NCBI GenBank assembly: GCA_010909165.1 | Contig: VJWM01000258.1 | Span: 62,001-126,000 of the forward strand | Source of the DNA: Anthoceros angustus | Lineage: Eukaryota > Streptophyta > Anthocerotopsida > Anthocerotales > Anthocerotaceae | Direction: 5' to 3' | DNA: 64,000 nt | Notes under the pieces: generated by a model | Seen by the model: the letters and a program-made list of their open reading frames with translations, nothing else | Databases searched by the model: none | Told to the model about the DNA's origin: nothing | Shown: piece by piece, positions 1-12,550 of the stretch | How positions within the stretch are numbered: the stretch's first letter is position 1 | Layout: each line of letters starts with the position of its first letter | Made by a program: the position numbers and the translations under genes

Positions 1-386
1 ACCAGCGGGTACACCACAGCCTCGTCCTCGTCGTCCTGCTCCCTCCCGGAGTCGTTCCTCAGAAATGCGGGCGCCCGGAGCCAGGATAGGACCACCAGAG
101 CAAGGAGGAAGGACACCAAGAGCAACCTCTTCCTCCTGACCCGAGCAGCGACAGAACCAAAACCGCCCCCAGCACGCCGAGCCCAGAATTGCCGAGCCCA
201 CAACCGCAGCCCAGGCTGCTGCGGCTGCATCCCGGAAGCCGGAATGTCTATCTGCGTACCGTGCTCCGGAGGAAGCAGCGTGGAATCTCCGCTGCCCGCC
301 AGGAACTCCCATTGCTTCTTGCCGGCCCCCTGGCCCTGCGGGACCGGGACGCTGATGATGAGCACTCCCCTGGGCTCCTGCTCCAT
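1..386 (-). CDS. N-terminal part of a membrane-anchored protein, possibly an APCB1-like aspartyl protease (runs off the window)
   Basis: Reading the minus strand from the ATG at 386-384 gives 128 open codons to the window edge. Residues 4-15 read EPRGVLIISVPV. A basic stretch (RVRRKR, 82-87) is followed by one hydrophobic segment at about 88-104, then an acidic luminal-looking stretch ending VVYPL. This is the layout of a type II signal anchor. The opening RGV(V/L)II(T/S) motif, the single anchor and the acidic linker resemble, from memory, the plant aspartyl proteases of the APCB1 (At1g49050) type. No catalytic DTG motif lies within the window, so the family call is an inference. A type II glycosyltransferase is the main alternative. 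GC-rich codons fit the neighbouring genes. Confidence 0.45.
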   Translation of the reverse strand, partial: MEQEPRGVLIISVPVPQGQGAGKKQWEFLAGSGDSTLLPPEHGTQIDIPASGMQPQQPGLRLWARQFWARRAGGGFGSVAARVRRKRLLLVSFLLALVVLSWLRAPAFLRNDSGREQDDEDEAVVYPL

Positions 387-1196
387 CGCTCCAGCTCCAG
401 CTCCGGCTCCGGCTCCGGCTCCCGCCCGCCCTGGCAGGGAAACGGGGGGCCCGGCCGAATTCCGTGCACGGGCGCCCGAGCTGCCGGCCCCTGGGCTCCG
501 GGATGCCGGGCGAGAGGGAATTGGAACCCACCCGGGCAGGGCGAGAGACGTGGTGACAGCGGAGACGGCGCGATTGGCTTCCGAATCGCACGATTCGCGT
601 CTCGAGCTTGAGCGGGCGGGGGTGAGGGAGCGCTAGCCGGCGCAGCAGCAGGTCATGAGCAGCTGGAAGATGCTCAATATGTCCACGCAGCAGCAGGCTG
701 CGGCGTCGCAGTTGGCGGCCAACTTCTTCCCGGCCTCGCCCGACGCCATCGATCTATCCACACTTCCCAGACGAGCTGGGCGAGACGAAACCAGAAAAAA
801 ATGCCGCAGGCAGCAGGCAGCAGGCTTGAAGGCCCGCCTCGTTCTCACTGACTTTCCGCGCATTTGCTTGCCATGCACTCCAGGTTGGAGGTGCACCATG
901 GCGGAAGTGGCGAAACGGAATCTGATTGCGGGTGGGAACTTGGGAGACGCTGTCTAGTCTTCACTGCTACGCGTCGTACCTGGACAACGACCTTCGCCTG
1001 CTCTTATAGGCGGGATGACGTTGCCTGACCTCTGCCAGCCCGTTCCTATTTTGACTGCCAGCTTCTCCAGCCAGTCTCTCGGCATACAGCCTCCAGCTTC
1101 TCGCGAATGCTTCTCTCACTACATCTGCCTTCAGGGCTTTGGGCTGCTGGTGTCTGTACGTACCGTCTAGCGACGTATGTATAAGGAGCCGTGGCC
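387..1196. other. Intergenic stretch with two antisense small ORFs
   Basis: This stretch lies between the anchored-protein start and the WDR75 stop codon. The plus strand has a 100-codon ORF at 655-957 starting MSSWKMLNMSTQQQ. The minus strand has a 38-codon ORF at 749-633 starting MASGEAGKKL, with three Cys clusters and the end TCCCAG. Both have GC-rich third positions because their frames are complementary, so base composition does not decide between them. I recognise neither. At most one is likely to be translated. Confidence 0.3.
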
Positions 1197-4100
1197 TTAT
1201 TTTGCTTTACTTAGAAATGAATCCATGAAAGGAAGCCCGATTCTAGACAGCGGGGGAAGCACATGGGAGGGACAGTTGAACAGGTCGCCCCATGGCCTGT
1301 TGCCTCCGATCCTCGACACTTCTGCCGTTTCTAAGCGGGCCCTGGGCTTCACCGACTTACCATACATGGCTGTTAAGGCGGAGTTATCTTCATCTTCCGG
1401 CAGCTTCTCTGTCATGGGCGTGTCCTCTGCTTCGATGCTATCTGGCCGCAGAGGGTCCAAGACTACAAACTCCCTCGTTGCAGTGGAGACCAGAAGTTTG
1501 CTTCCCAATCCAGACTCTCCGTTTTGCTGGCTATCTGCCGCTGGCAATAGATGGGGTGGCAGAAAGGCTAAACTCCCTCCTTGAGCCTGCAGGAAAACAA
1601 GGAGACCATCAGCATGATTGCGCCGTGGCGTGGTCAGGAGACGCTTGACAAGTCATCAGCATAACAGGACAGAATGCTCACATTGCGGACGTTCCACACA
1701 GCTACTGGCGAGATTCGTTCCACATTGAAGACAGCTACGACACTGCTGCTGGATGAATCCACGCCACCAGCGGTACTCGGAGGTGAAAGAATCACCGCAA
1801 ACTGTGGGCTGCTTGGGTCCACAGCAAGAGCTGCAAAAAGGAGGCGTTAGCTGGTGCCATCACAGGCCGTAGGCATCCAAGGTTGGCAAGCAAGCTCGGG
1901 ATTTACCTTCCGCCCTGAGACCAATTCTCAGCTGTAACCTAACTGTTTCTAAGTTCCAGACAAGTATCTCCCCCTCCGTTCCATTTGTAAGGGCAACCAC
2001 GTGTTGAGACTTGGGAACGAAGGACAATGAGAAGATTGGCTATATGGAAACCACAACAAACGTATATAGTTACAGGTTTGTTGTGTCGTGATGTCCAAGC
2101 CTACATGCCGCCTAGGAGAGCCATGACATGACAAATTCGATACACAACTTAAAACAGCACAGACCTGAGGAGGAGCAGAGGAGAGTACAGTAACGATCCC
2201 ATTGGTAACAGGATTCCACAGGGTAACAACCTCTTCAGCAGCCACTGCCAGAAGAGAACCATCTGGAGAAAAGGCTGCACTTAAAATGCGCTTCCGCCTG
2301 CACTTCACAGTTCAGCTTGACATTAAAAGTCTAGCCTTCACAACAGTAACCCATAGGAAAAGGAATTAACTAAGCCAGCATTGAAGAAGTCACCTGTAGG
2401 CCCCAACAGATCGGCAGGACCATCGGAACAACTTGCCTTCGTCTTGGAGACCTGCCCTTTTATCTTGAACCCACACCTGGTAAGTGAAACATTCATGCTG
2501 TCAGGAACTCAAGAAAATGTGAACACCGGTACCAAGTCAGAGGCAATGTGAGCTCACCTTGAATTCAGCAGCAAATGGGATGCAGCTGACCACCATGTGC
2601 TTGCTTGGATGATAAGCAAGCGCTGAAATTTCTGCACTGTTTGACACAAATTTGTCACAAACCAAAACGCTCTTGAGAATGCATGACTTACTGCCAGCAA
2701 CAACTGCAACCATCCCAAGACAGAAACAGAAGGACAGGAACGCACCTGTTCTCCTGGGCTACTGTGTTCTCTAAGTACCGCAAGACACCCACTTCTCGGT
2801 CCCAAAACTTGAGATGTGAAGAGCCTCCTAATTCTTCTTCAGACAGCCTTGAATGCACGGTAACCATCACCGTGCCATCCGCTGAGAACGCGACATGGGT
2901 CACCAAAGTCTGATTCAGCAAACGAGTTCAGTCATGGTGCACAGGTTTCTCTTCACATGTTTTTAAAAGCACAGACCCAATCACTAGGAAACTGAAGAAA
3001 CTTGAGAAAGTCCTTCCTGGTTGCACAAAGACATTACCAAGGGAGGTGAGGGCCCTTGTGCCTTGTCAGGAGTTGGAAGGTAGTTTCTGGGATACACTTG
3101 TATCTGCAAGCAAACTTAAGTAAGTCATGTCACACCACAGGCATTGCTGATTTTTCGTCTATCTAAAAAGCACACTTTCGGAGGCGTGAAAGCAACCAAC
3201 CCATGGAAGTCAAGAACTACCTCAGCCACATGCCGGTCCTGGAAGATATCATAAAATTGAACTGAAATATTCTCCGTTGTGAGCGCCATGATTCCTTCTA
3301 CAGGCTCTATCACAACTCCTGACTTCTTCACAAGGCCATATTTGTTTGACTGGATGGCTGGTGGCTGGTAACAAAGCAGCAGAGCAAGTTAGAAGATCCC
3401 TTAACAAAACCTACATCCTGACTCTTTCGCACATACCAAGGGTCACTGGTAGCTAGAGAAATATCTACCTTGATCCCATGAATGCCTCTCTGCACACTTC
3501 TGTTACCAAAGTTGAAAAACATAATTGAGTTGTCTGCACATGATACCTACAAGTTGACATCACTTGTAAAGCTTTTAATTCCCCAAAAAATTGCAATTTT
3601 CTAATAAAAGACATGAGACAGATAGAAGGATACACTCTACGATTCCAGCTTCCAGCATTCATCTGATGGATGGTTGATAACAGCAAGCAAAAGCTACTCA
3701 CTGCAAAGCTAGCAGGATCAGGAGCCTTCGAAATAAACAAGAGGGGCCCTCCTAATCGGGGTAGAAAATCCTTGTTCCCAGTCTCCACATGCCAGATTAC
3801 TAAGACAGCTTCCAATCCACCTGAGCGAGCACCAAGGAGACATGTCAAAATAATGAAACAGCCAAAGAGGCTGCACTACACTACTTAATAAACAGCTTCA
3901 GTATTACCGGACAGTAAATAAACTCCATCAGCAGAAAATGTGAGAAGCTTGACTTCATGAGAATGCCAGTGATAAGTGGTCACTGCTTGCGCATCATCAT
4001 TCTGCCGGGACTCCTCTTGGTGTTCAGCCCTACCATCTCCGAGTTTTCTTTTCAAACCCCTTTTCGTGTCCCCAGAACTAGCAGCTCCACCAAACTTGCC

Positions 4101-5214
4101 CTCCCCTACATTTTGCCAGAGCAGAATTCTGCCAGTTTTATCGCCAGCAGCCACTACTGTGTCTGTTGGATCAAAAGCTAGAACCCGAAGCTCCCTGACA
4201 TGGTGCAACAAAAGGACTTCCACGTCCTTCAATTTAAATTTAACGTTGGGTACTCGCCACACCCAAACCTTGCTCTTGTCAATCATTCCAACCAGACCGC
4301 CAGACTGACTCGCTTCCAACAGCCTGGGAGACTCGGTCTACAAAGCCCAAGAATCTAAGTGAGATACAGCATCAAAAAGACTACACAGATGTCGGTGGCC
4401 AAAGAAGGGAAAGCTTATTTCCTGCTTACCTTTGCCAAGTGGCCTGGTAAGGGACTCAGACTGGTCAAGTTGTACACAAGAACTCGGCCTTGCACTTTCC
4501 CATCCTCAGGCTTAGGTCCGTCCTTTTTGTAACCGACGGACAGAAAGGCTGTCAATGGCTTCGTCTTCTCGGCCGGAGAGAACCACCTCGGTATAACCTA
4601 CGACGAAAGGCACTCCCGGAAATCAGCATGAGCCGGCCCTAATTCCAACACCCTGTGAGCACCCCGTTGCAGAAAATCAGTAGCTACAAAGAAAAGACAT
4701 CACCTACCATGGACCAAACCGGTTGTCCGATGTCCACGGTCTTGATGAGGACACCAATGCCAAAATCCCACAGTCGCAATGTCCCATCCAGAGACGACGT
4801 CCAGGCATGATGCACCACTGACTTGGTCGGCCCCAAATCCTGGACAACAACAACGCTGGTAACCCGATTTTTGTGACCACGCACCTGAGTCACCTGCGAG
4901 CGATCGGAGCGTCAGACAGAGGAAGCTAAGGCGCATTGTTTGGCGGAGGAAGGAATCGAAGATGAGACACGACACCCTTGGGGGACACGCACCAGCAGCC
5001 CAGTGGCAGCACTGAAGACGGACACGGTGCAGCCCGTGCAGACAAGAAGAAGCTTGCCATCTACCGAGAACACGGGACGATAATCGACGAGACTACCGCC
5101 CCCACGAATCATTGTCACACAACCAGCTCCACGATTCAGGCCAAGGGGGAAAGTGAAGCTCTCTTTTCGATCCAACCTGGACAACCGATTCGGTGCAGAC
5201 GACACCAATTGCAT
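1197..5214 (-). CDS. WDR75 / UTP17 (NAN1)-type WD40 protein of the SSU processome
   Basis: A WD40-repeat subunit of the t-UTP subcomplex, which acts in the nucleolus in pre-rRNA transcription and early 18S rRNA processing. It has many exons and short introns. Exon 1 (from 5214) contains VTMIRGGGSLVDYRPVFSVD, aligning with the start of animal WDR75. Next come RGHKNRVTSV...SSLDGTLRLWDFG (about 4880-4710), VIPRWFSPAEKTKPLTAFLS (about 4600-4430), WVWRVPNVKFKLKDVEVLLL with AFDPTDTVVAAGDKTGRILLW and LLTFSADGVYLLSG (4319-3890), EAVLVIWHVETGNKDFLPRLGGPL (3800s) and RILSAAFSPDGSLLAVAAEEVVTLW (2290s). The last exon (1547-1197) ends SHVLPPLSRIGLPFMDSFLS, the family's C-terminal signature. A second in-frame ATG lies at 5112, inside the conserved block, so the 5214 start is preferred. 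Not every splice site was resolved. Confidence 0.88.
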
Positions 5215-5508
5215 CGCCTAGACAACCTGATTATTACATTTACTACATACCCTGATACCTACCTACAGGTACACATATATACCATAGCACGTAAGAAAAT
5301 AAGAAAAAGCATGTACCTACCGAGAACCTACTTACATAGGTAAGTAGTAGCTGCTCCGACCTAATATTTTCAAGGGCATAATGGACCTAACACTCGGATG
5401 ATGTAGGTAGGTACTGAAGTCTGACGGGAGAGTCCGGCAGTTTCGAGCGGAGTGAAGCGTGAACAAAATCCGGGGAAAAGTCTAGAGGCTCGTTTTATGC
5501 AGCCCATC

Positions 5509-8441
5509 TCACTGCGCATCAATGAGGAGGTCTACATGAGGCCTCTGCTTTTTGAAGGACTCAATGCCTTGGGTGGTAAAGCGGGACCTGCAAACACACG
5601 AAATCGTTCAGTCTGATGACTCGTGAGAGGAAGTGATCCTCAGTTGCAGATTTATCACATGCGTACCTGCCCAAGTCCACGGATCTAAGAGACGATGCTT
5701 TCAGCAGATGGTGAAACACATCGTCTGACAGCTTCACACTGTGATGCATGCTCAGGTACCGCAGGCGATGACACATCTGGCACAGGACTCGGACACTGGG
5801 GTTGGATAGATAGCGGCAGCCATCCAGCCTCACTTTCACCAGTCCAGGACATCCATATGCCAAAGAAACTACTCCAGAGTCCGTTATGGAGTCGCAGTAG
5901 CTGACAGATAGGTGACGAAGCCTACGGCAGCTGCGGAAGGAAGAACGAAGGTTAGTTAGGGAGCTTGACAGAGAAAGTATGTGGAAAACAGGTCGTCAAG
6001 GAGAGTGGTTGCGGACCCCTTGGAGATGGCAAACAAACCGGTGTTAGAGATCCGAGAACAGCCATGCAGTCCAAGCTCCTGCAGGTCAGGACAAAGTGCG
6101 ACGGCCGAAACTGCTTTATCCGACAACGACCCGTAGCTTAACACCTGCGGCCGGCGAACAACAACAGAAGAGCATAACTTCACCTACAAATTAAGGCTTT
6201 CTACTACATCTGCTTGGTGGAATGCACCCGAGAGGAGAGAGTGAGAGGCAACATTTTCCACACACAGCGATATCTTGTGATTCGGCGGAGGAAGAAAGTA
6301 CCAAAGTTTTCAAACGTGGATTTCCCCTGCAGATGACCGCAACAGCTGCGTCCGTCACTCCACTGGCTTGGCCTGCATTGATTGCTTCGAGCGAACCACA
6401 TTGCCCTAAAGCCTTAAGTCCTGCTTCAGTCAACTACAAGGGCAACATAAGGAACATGCTTGACTTGATGTAACATACTGACTCCTCATTCCGGCAAAAG
6501 GTACCATGAATGACCAAATAATTTGCCCACACCTTCCTGCAGCCCTTTATGGAAATTGAGACAAGGAACTTGCAGTTAAGTGCAAGGAAGTCCAAGGAAG
6601 CATCGCTGATGGGAGCTCCATCTAGAGCTACATCAACCAGGTTCACGCATCTCTGTGCATAAACAGAAGCTTCAGAATCAGAAACAAACTATTTCGACAA
6701 TAAAGCTACTCTGACATCGACAGATTCTAAGAACAGTACTGCACCTGGATGAGCTCATAAACTGGTGGGTCGGTCAATCGCTTGAAACTACTGAGCTCTA
6801 AGTGGGTAAGGTTGTTGCAAACTGCTGCTACTGCAAATTTCACAAAGTTAATTTCAGTGCTGGTACATCCCATAATTTTAAGGTTCAGACTGATGTCCGT
6901 GGCACTTAACCAAACAAGACCACCAGACTAGGAATTTGCAAGCACACAAAGAAGTGGCGAAATACACAAGTTTTGAAGCCATAACGATTGATCAACCGCA
7001 CATACATTCCATGACAGCCACTCCTGAACACCGCTCTAAACTTGGGGAGGCCAGCTGCAATTTTAGTGTACGTAGTGTAGTCGCTCTCACAGCCAAGGCC
7101 AAGAGGCCAAAGTCCGTGACATCCTGAAATTGTTCCAAAATGTTGTGTTCACCTCTTTTATCTGAATGCAAATGGACAGCACTTGGTAGACAGACAGAAT
7201 CAACACTTACCCCAGAAGCACCCCTGCTGGTTTTGTCAACTAAGTGCAGCTCCTCCAGAAGTGGACACATCCCGACTATCATGAGGAGTGATATGTCAGA
7301 AACAGGAAGGCCACTCTGGTGCCTCCTTTTATGATAGAACCGTCTCAAAGATATCCCACATTCTTGCATGAAGTTCAGGGTATCCTTACAAGACCAGATG
7401 ACCACGTCAAACCATAGTCTTCCAGAAGTTGTTAAGTAGATTGTAAAGCATAGCTAACTTGCTGAAGAACATACCATGGTAAGATCGTATGCGCTTAGCT
7501 GTGTCAGAGCAGGGCAGTTCTTTGCAAAGGCCTGGACAACTCGGTTCACATCTATTGCACAACCACTATCAATCATGAATGTGGCCAGCTTCCTGCAACA
7601 AGCAAGAAGAGATGAAGAGCTGTGAGAACAACGAAGAAAATGGACAACAAGTTTAAACCCAACGACATGGGCAAAGAGGAGTCCTGAACCAACCACACCT
7701 GCATCTGCTTGCGAGGTTCTCGAATCCAGCAGTTGACACTGCCCCACCAAAACCGGACCATGCAAAGAAGCGCAAGTTCTCAAAGTTCGCAACGTGATCA
7801 AGGACGATGTCGCTGTGGTGGTCACAACCACACAAAGCAAGTTCTTCAATGCCTTTTGGAAGATATTGCAACATTTCGTCTGAGAGATGCCAACAGTCCT
7901 GATGCATGATCAGGGTGTGAAATCTTAGAAAATAGAACCAGTACAGATGGCCAATAGCCAGCAATTCACGTTCCAACGGAGAAATTCATCCAAATGAAGA
8001 ACGAACAACGCTGAGACTTGATAGTCACCAATTCAACTCGCTTCAGCGTCGTTCCCAGCCTGGTGCATACACCAAAAAAGCAAGAATCGTCCAGGGCAGC
8101 ACCGGCATTTTTTAGATCCAAGTACTGCAGAGTCCCATAAGCGCTGCAGACAAAAGTATGAGGAAGCTATCGACAGGGCAAACAAACTCCCTGACGCAGA
8201 ATTGAGTAGGTGCAGACTTAAGCTCAACTGGCTTCACCTGTTGCAAGCTGCACGCAAGATCTTGCAAGCTTGCGCCACCCGAGCCCATTCTTGCGGAGGA
8301 AGCAACTCAACAACTCTCGACAAAACCTTGCAAGAACAACATCCATCAGCAGCCCCGCAGAAGCACGGCAGCATGCAGAAAATTCATCTTGGACTTACGC
8401 AGACCCAGTACCTCCACTGGAAGACCAGAAAATGCGGCCAT
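5509..8441 (-). CDS. F-box / leucine-rich-repeat protein (AMN1/cysteine-containing LRR type)
   Basis: A probable substrate receptor of an SCF ubiquitin ligase. The ATG at 8441 opens MAAFSGLPVEVLGLR, cut by a GTAAGT donor. The next exon (about 8330-8240) reads VLSRVVELLPPQEWARVAQA followed by CKILRAAC; together these form an F-box. Later exons carry LRR units: TLQYLDLKNAGAALDDSCFF (8130s), DEMLQYLPKGIEELALCGCD (7880s), VDRVVQAFAKNCPALTQLSA-type (7500s), MTEAGLKALGQCGSLEAINA (6430s), DKAVSAVALCPDLQELGLHG with CSRISNTGL (6110s) and CPGLVKVRLDGCRYLSNPSV (5850s). The last exon follows a TTTGCAG acceptor and ends in LLIDAQ and TGA at 5511-5509. The substrate cannot be told from the sequence. Intermediate exon edges are approximate. 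Confidence 0.8.
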
Positions 8442-9857
8442 AGCAGCAGCTGCTGCGCTTACGCTCCGTCTGGACAATCACGGTCTGCTCCGACAGAAAC
8501 GAAACCCAGCAGAGCCCGACTGCGGACGGGCCCTACACTGAAACACCCGTGTCACTTCGGACCAACAAGCTCACGGTCCTGCCTTGATAATAGCCATGTT
8601 CAGGCGCTCTCAATAAGACTAGTGACACACATACATAGAACACATCCCGACCCACGACGCGCACGGTGCAGCACCGGCTCGCTTCGCAGCGCCATGCTCT
8701 CCAGACACGCAACCTGAAGAGCTGGTATGCGTACATCCGCATCCCCCGCCATTACATCAGCATGGCATAACAAGCAACGTTGGTAAGCTTGCCGAATTAG
8801 CGCCCATTTGGACGCACGGCAAGTCGGTGCGCATGCCAAACTTGGTTGTAGTGGCAGCCCAACAGGTTTTGCTGTGTTCGTAACTTCATGGATGGAGTCC
8901 AGGAGCGCAACGTTCAGCGGCTTGGCACCGAATTTGGGGCTTGCCTGCACCCTTTCAGCGTGCTTGCATTCTGCATTCAGGGTTTGGCTTTGATTCCATG
9001 CTTAGGTGGGAGGTCGTGGGCAGCGGCTGCCACAGTACAAGCTACTTGAAGTTGATTCCCATCCAACATACAGCAGGGCTTCTCGAGTCGACTGGTACAT
9101 GTATCTTTGGTTGGCCATCATCAGCTGGCATGAAAACGATGCCTGAACCCGCATTCAAGTTGCAGATGGCCCAGTGAGGTGAGCTAGCACCCCTCATGCG
9201 TCTCTACCCAGCTTTCGTGGTAACCAAGGTTGTCGGTACTCTCTGCGGAGAAAACATGCATGCCTGGTACTCTTAAACTGGCACTGTGCAAACGCGAAGG
9301 AGTGTTTCTGATCTGAAAAGCTACTGTCCAGCTTCCCTGTAATGGCAAGCCCTGACTCAACGTCTTTGATGCTCTGCCAAATGGGATCCACTATCTTGCA
9401 AACCCTAAATATGCGAATGTTGTGTGAGCATTTTTGACAGACTTATCAGACAGTACCCTGCTGCTGCTGCAGACCATGAGCAGCTGTGAGTTTACTGGTC
9501 TTAGGGAGACAGCTTTGGGGAGTTTGTCCCAGTTTCTGCTGAGGGAAACTCACGTGTCCTTGGTCCTCTCATATGTATGTCCTTGGTCTTCTTGGAACGA
9601 TAGCAGCCTCTCGCACTTCCACCGACGCTGTTTAGACAGGTGGGCAGTTCGAAGCTACAAGGCGTGCGAAAAAGTCGGCCAAGAGCAGCAGCAATTCACT
9701 GTAAATTTCAAAACTACACTCTATAGAGCTTGCCTAGCTATTCGCCTTCAAGAGCTCTTTTTTCCTCGATTTCTCGTTAACACTTTGTCACTTGGCATTA
9801 GGCAAGGTATCTAGCATTTTTGGTTAACAAGATGAAGTATCCAACAGAAAAAGTAAA

Positions 9858-10056
9858 TCTTGAAATTCATGAGGGTCAAAACCACAAAATCTTGGAATAC
9901 AAGAGGGTGAAAACAACAACTACACACGGAAAATGTTGGAATACAAGAGGGTCAAAACAACTACTACCAACCCAACAAAAATCTTAGAATACAAGTTCAA
10001 GTTTATTGATAACTATGAACAGGAATCTTAGAATATAAGTTCAAGTTTATTGATAA
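9858..10056. repeat. Degenerate ~50-bp tandem repeat, last unit duplicated
   Basis: Units contain TTGGAATACAAGAGGGT(C/G)AAAAC in diverged form. The final part is a 32-bp unit starting ATCTTAGAATA(C/T)AAG, present at 9980-10012 and again at 10024-10056 with one or two changes. Confidence 0.7.
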
Positions 10057-10082
10057 TCTTTTGCGCTGATGAGCACAAGGGA

Positions 10083-10272
10083 GTCAAAACCACTATTACT
10101 AACAAGGCCCTAATTGTATGGGCCATTAAAGTCTTAACAATGGCAATCACAATTGCTGCTCCACAATATTTGTGAAGCCAAAACCACTATTACTTACCGG
10201 ACCCTCAGTGTATGGCCTACTAAGTTCTTAACAATGACAATCATAATTATTGCTTCTCAATATTTGTGATTG
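10083..10272. repeat. Two adjacent copies of a ~95-bp unit
   Basis: Copy 1 is at about 10085-10175 and copy 2 at 10178-10270. Both begin CAAAACCACTATTACT and end CAATATTTGTGA, with scattered substitutions, so this is an old tandem duplication. Confidence 0.75.
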
Positions 10273-10394
10273 TCACTACATCCTTAGTATCCCACACCTA
10301 TAGTCATGTTAGTGACAATGGTCTATGCCTCCCCAGGTAGAATCTCCTTCTTCTTTTGTGGTTTACATCTCTTTTCTTGATGCGCGGTGATGCG

Positions 10395-10835
10395 CATTTA
10401 ATGTATGTCTTGACTCCAATAAATTTTTAGCTTTATGCCTTGGCATGTTATTTGTTTGAGTTATTCCATCCAAGTGGATTTTATTAGATTTCTTCTATGT
10501 AAGCACAAGTCTCAAATATTGCTTCATGCCTTGGCATGGTATTTGTTTGAGTATTCCCCATGGTCATGAAGCGCAGGTCTCAACCCCAATAACGTTTTAG
10601 CTTCAAGTGTTGGCATGGAATTTGTTTGAGTATATCCCAAAGCTATATAAGCACAAGTCTCGATCCCAATAAAGTTTCAGCTTCATGCGTTAGCATGGTA
10701 TTTATTCGAGTATAAATTTTCAGCTTTGCGACAACGTTTCATCAAATTGCACCCTATCTTGTCTCGACCGCAATAACTTCTTAGCTTCATGCAATGGCGT
10801 GGTACTTGTTTGAGTCCCATAGTTATATAAGCACA
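10395..10835. repeat. Five-copy degenerate tandem repeat, unit ~85-115 bp
   Basis: Each copy has GTCTYRAYYCCAATAA, then TTTTAGCTTCATGC, then TTGGCATGGTATTTGTTTGA in diverged form. Several copies follow with a TATATAAGCACAA linker. Copies begin near 10402, 10505, 10580, 10650 and 10760. Confidence 0.75.
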
Positions 10836-11645
10836 AACTCATTAATGTATATACATTGAACAGTTAAACGTCATGAACTGTGAGTTAGCTATGATTCAAT
10901 TTATTTGTGAAACCTCATAGTCTATTACATTTTGTATATGAGTACTTTTCAGTCCTAATGATTTTGTTCTTTTGTATCCACTTTGGCTGCCTCGCTCTAG
11001 CTTGCTCTCAGCCTCCGATAATTAACAGTATTTGTGATTTTGAGCGAATCTTGACGTTGAGGATGCCCTTATAGGGTTTTGTACTTTCTGTTTATTTTTA
11101 ATAAAATCCATTCTACACTGGTTTTTAGATATAATTTTTGAAAATGTATGAACCTAATAGGTGAATTAATTTTCTGTGTAAATAAAAATCATTAAAAATA
11201 AACAACAAGTATGAAGCCCTACATGTGCAACTTGAGCCCTCCGACCCTTGGGGTCTAGAGGGCATCAGATAAAATCATGTTTACTCTTAAAGAATGTGTG
11301 GATCTTGACGTTGAAGTTGCCCTTGTAAAGATAATTTTTTTTTGTTTATACAAACAATTAATATATCTATTAGGTACTTACATTTTCAAAATCATATCTA
11401 AAACCTGTCGTCTAGAGGTGCTAACATGGCGTTCTATAACTTTTTACATTGTCCTGTATAAAGCTGCCGTGTATTCATTGGAAGGTGCGAAATGTGAACC
11501 CGTCTTGACACTGCCTGCAGTTTGGTTCCCAATGTCCACCTAATCACCAACAAAAAACTTGCACTGAAAGTGTACCACCTATTCACTACACCCGTGCATC
11601 TCATCCACACTAACCCATCAACCTACGAAGCACCTAACGGAAGCT

Positions 11646-11878
11646 GAATTTGGGCCACCGAGTACGAAACTGGCTAGCTGGTTCAAATGATTTAGGAGAG
11701 GGGAAGATATATTTGGGCCACGAGCATTGAGACTGGCTAGCCAGTTCAAACGGTTTAGGAAAGGGGAAAATAAATTTGGGCCACCAAGCACAGGGACTGG
11801 CTAAGGAAAGAGAAAGGTAAATTTGGGTCACTAAGCACTGAAAACTAGCTAGCCGGTTCAAACGGTTTAGGAAAGGTC
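11646..11878. repeat. Four-copy ~60-bp tandem repeat
   Basis: Units start TTTGGGCCACNAGCA and continue ACTGGCTAGCCGGTTCAAAC, then GGTTTAGGAAAGGGGA. The third copy lacks the middle part. The array makes a spurious minus-strand ORF at 11861-11634 that repeats with the unit and is not counted as a gene. Confidence 0.75.
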
Positions 11879-12550
11879 ATAAAAAATGGAATAGCAATAA
11901 CATGGTTAGACAAAGGATTGATAAAATGGAGACTTTATAAAATTTGCAGGAATGAGAAGGCCCATCAAAAGGATTATGGTTTACGGATTATGATGTCGTC
12001 CATAAGTTAGGGCATACTTGACCTCGCTTAGGGTTATGTGGGCCGGACCACATTTATCTTGAATTGGATTGAACAGCAGCCTAGTTCATTTCTCTCTAAA
12101 TATGCGTACAATGGTTTCCAAAACTAAAACGAAAACGTAAAGGAAATCGATACAATGTTTGCAGATCCTACCACTTCGGTGGCAACTTCAACACCAGTTT
12201 CATCGTGCTGCTGTTACAAAACTACATTTGACAGATCCATCATCTAAGTATTATGATTCCTACTACCGATGTGCAGGGACTCCTTCGTTTACATGATGAA
12301 ATTTCAACTATGTACATGGCACAGCCGAGGAGATGCTACCTACCAGAAGGAAAGGGAAGCGGAAATGGTGAGAAATTAGGTCAATTGCAAAAATGATGTG
12401 ATATACAATCATGATTACTGCCTAACAAGATCTAGGGGCCTTGCCTTGGCACAGAGAACATGTAGTATGTGCAAGAACTTCATCCATATCTCTTGCAAAA
12501 ACATGTCACGTCTTGAGAAGAAGTGGACTTGACACCGAAGTCCGAATTCC

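Larger units (their letters stand above)
8442..12550. other. Gene-free stretch rich in degenerate tandem repeats
   Basis: About 4.1 kb between the F-box start and the SAR1 stop. The first 1.3 kb is moderately GC-rich with only short ORFs (for example 9434-9814, +) that match nothing I know. From about 9.83 kb it becomes AT-rich and is built from several unrelated short repeat families, listed separately. No RNA gene was seen. Confidence 0.6.

Noticed and set aside
11634-11861. 75-codon minus-strand frame with repeated FxxA motifs
   Set aside because: Periodicity comes from the ~60-bp DNA repeat.
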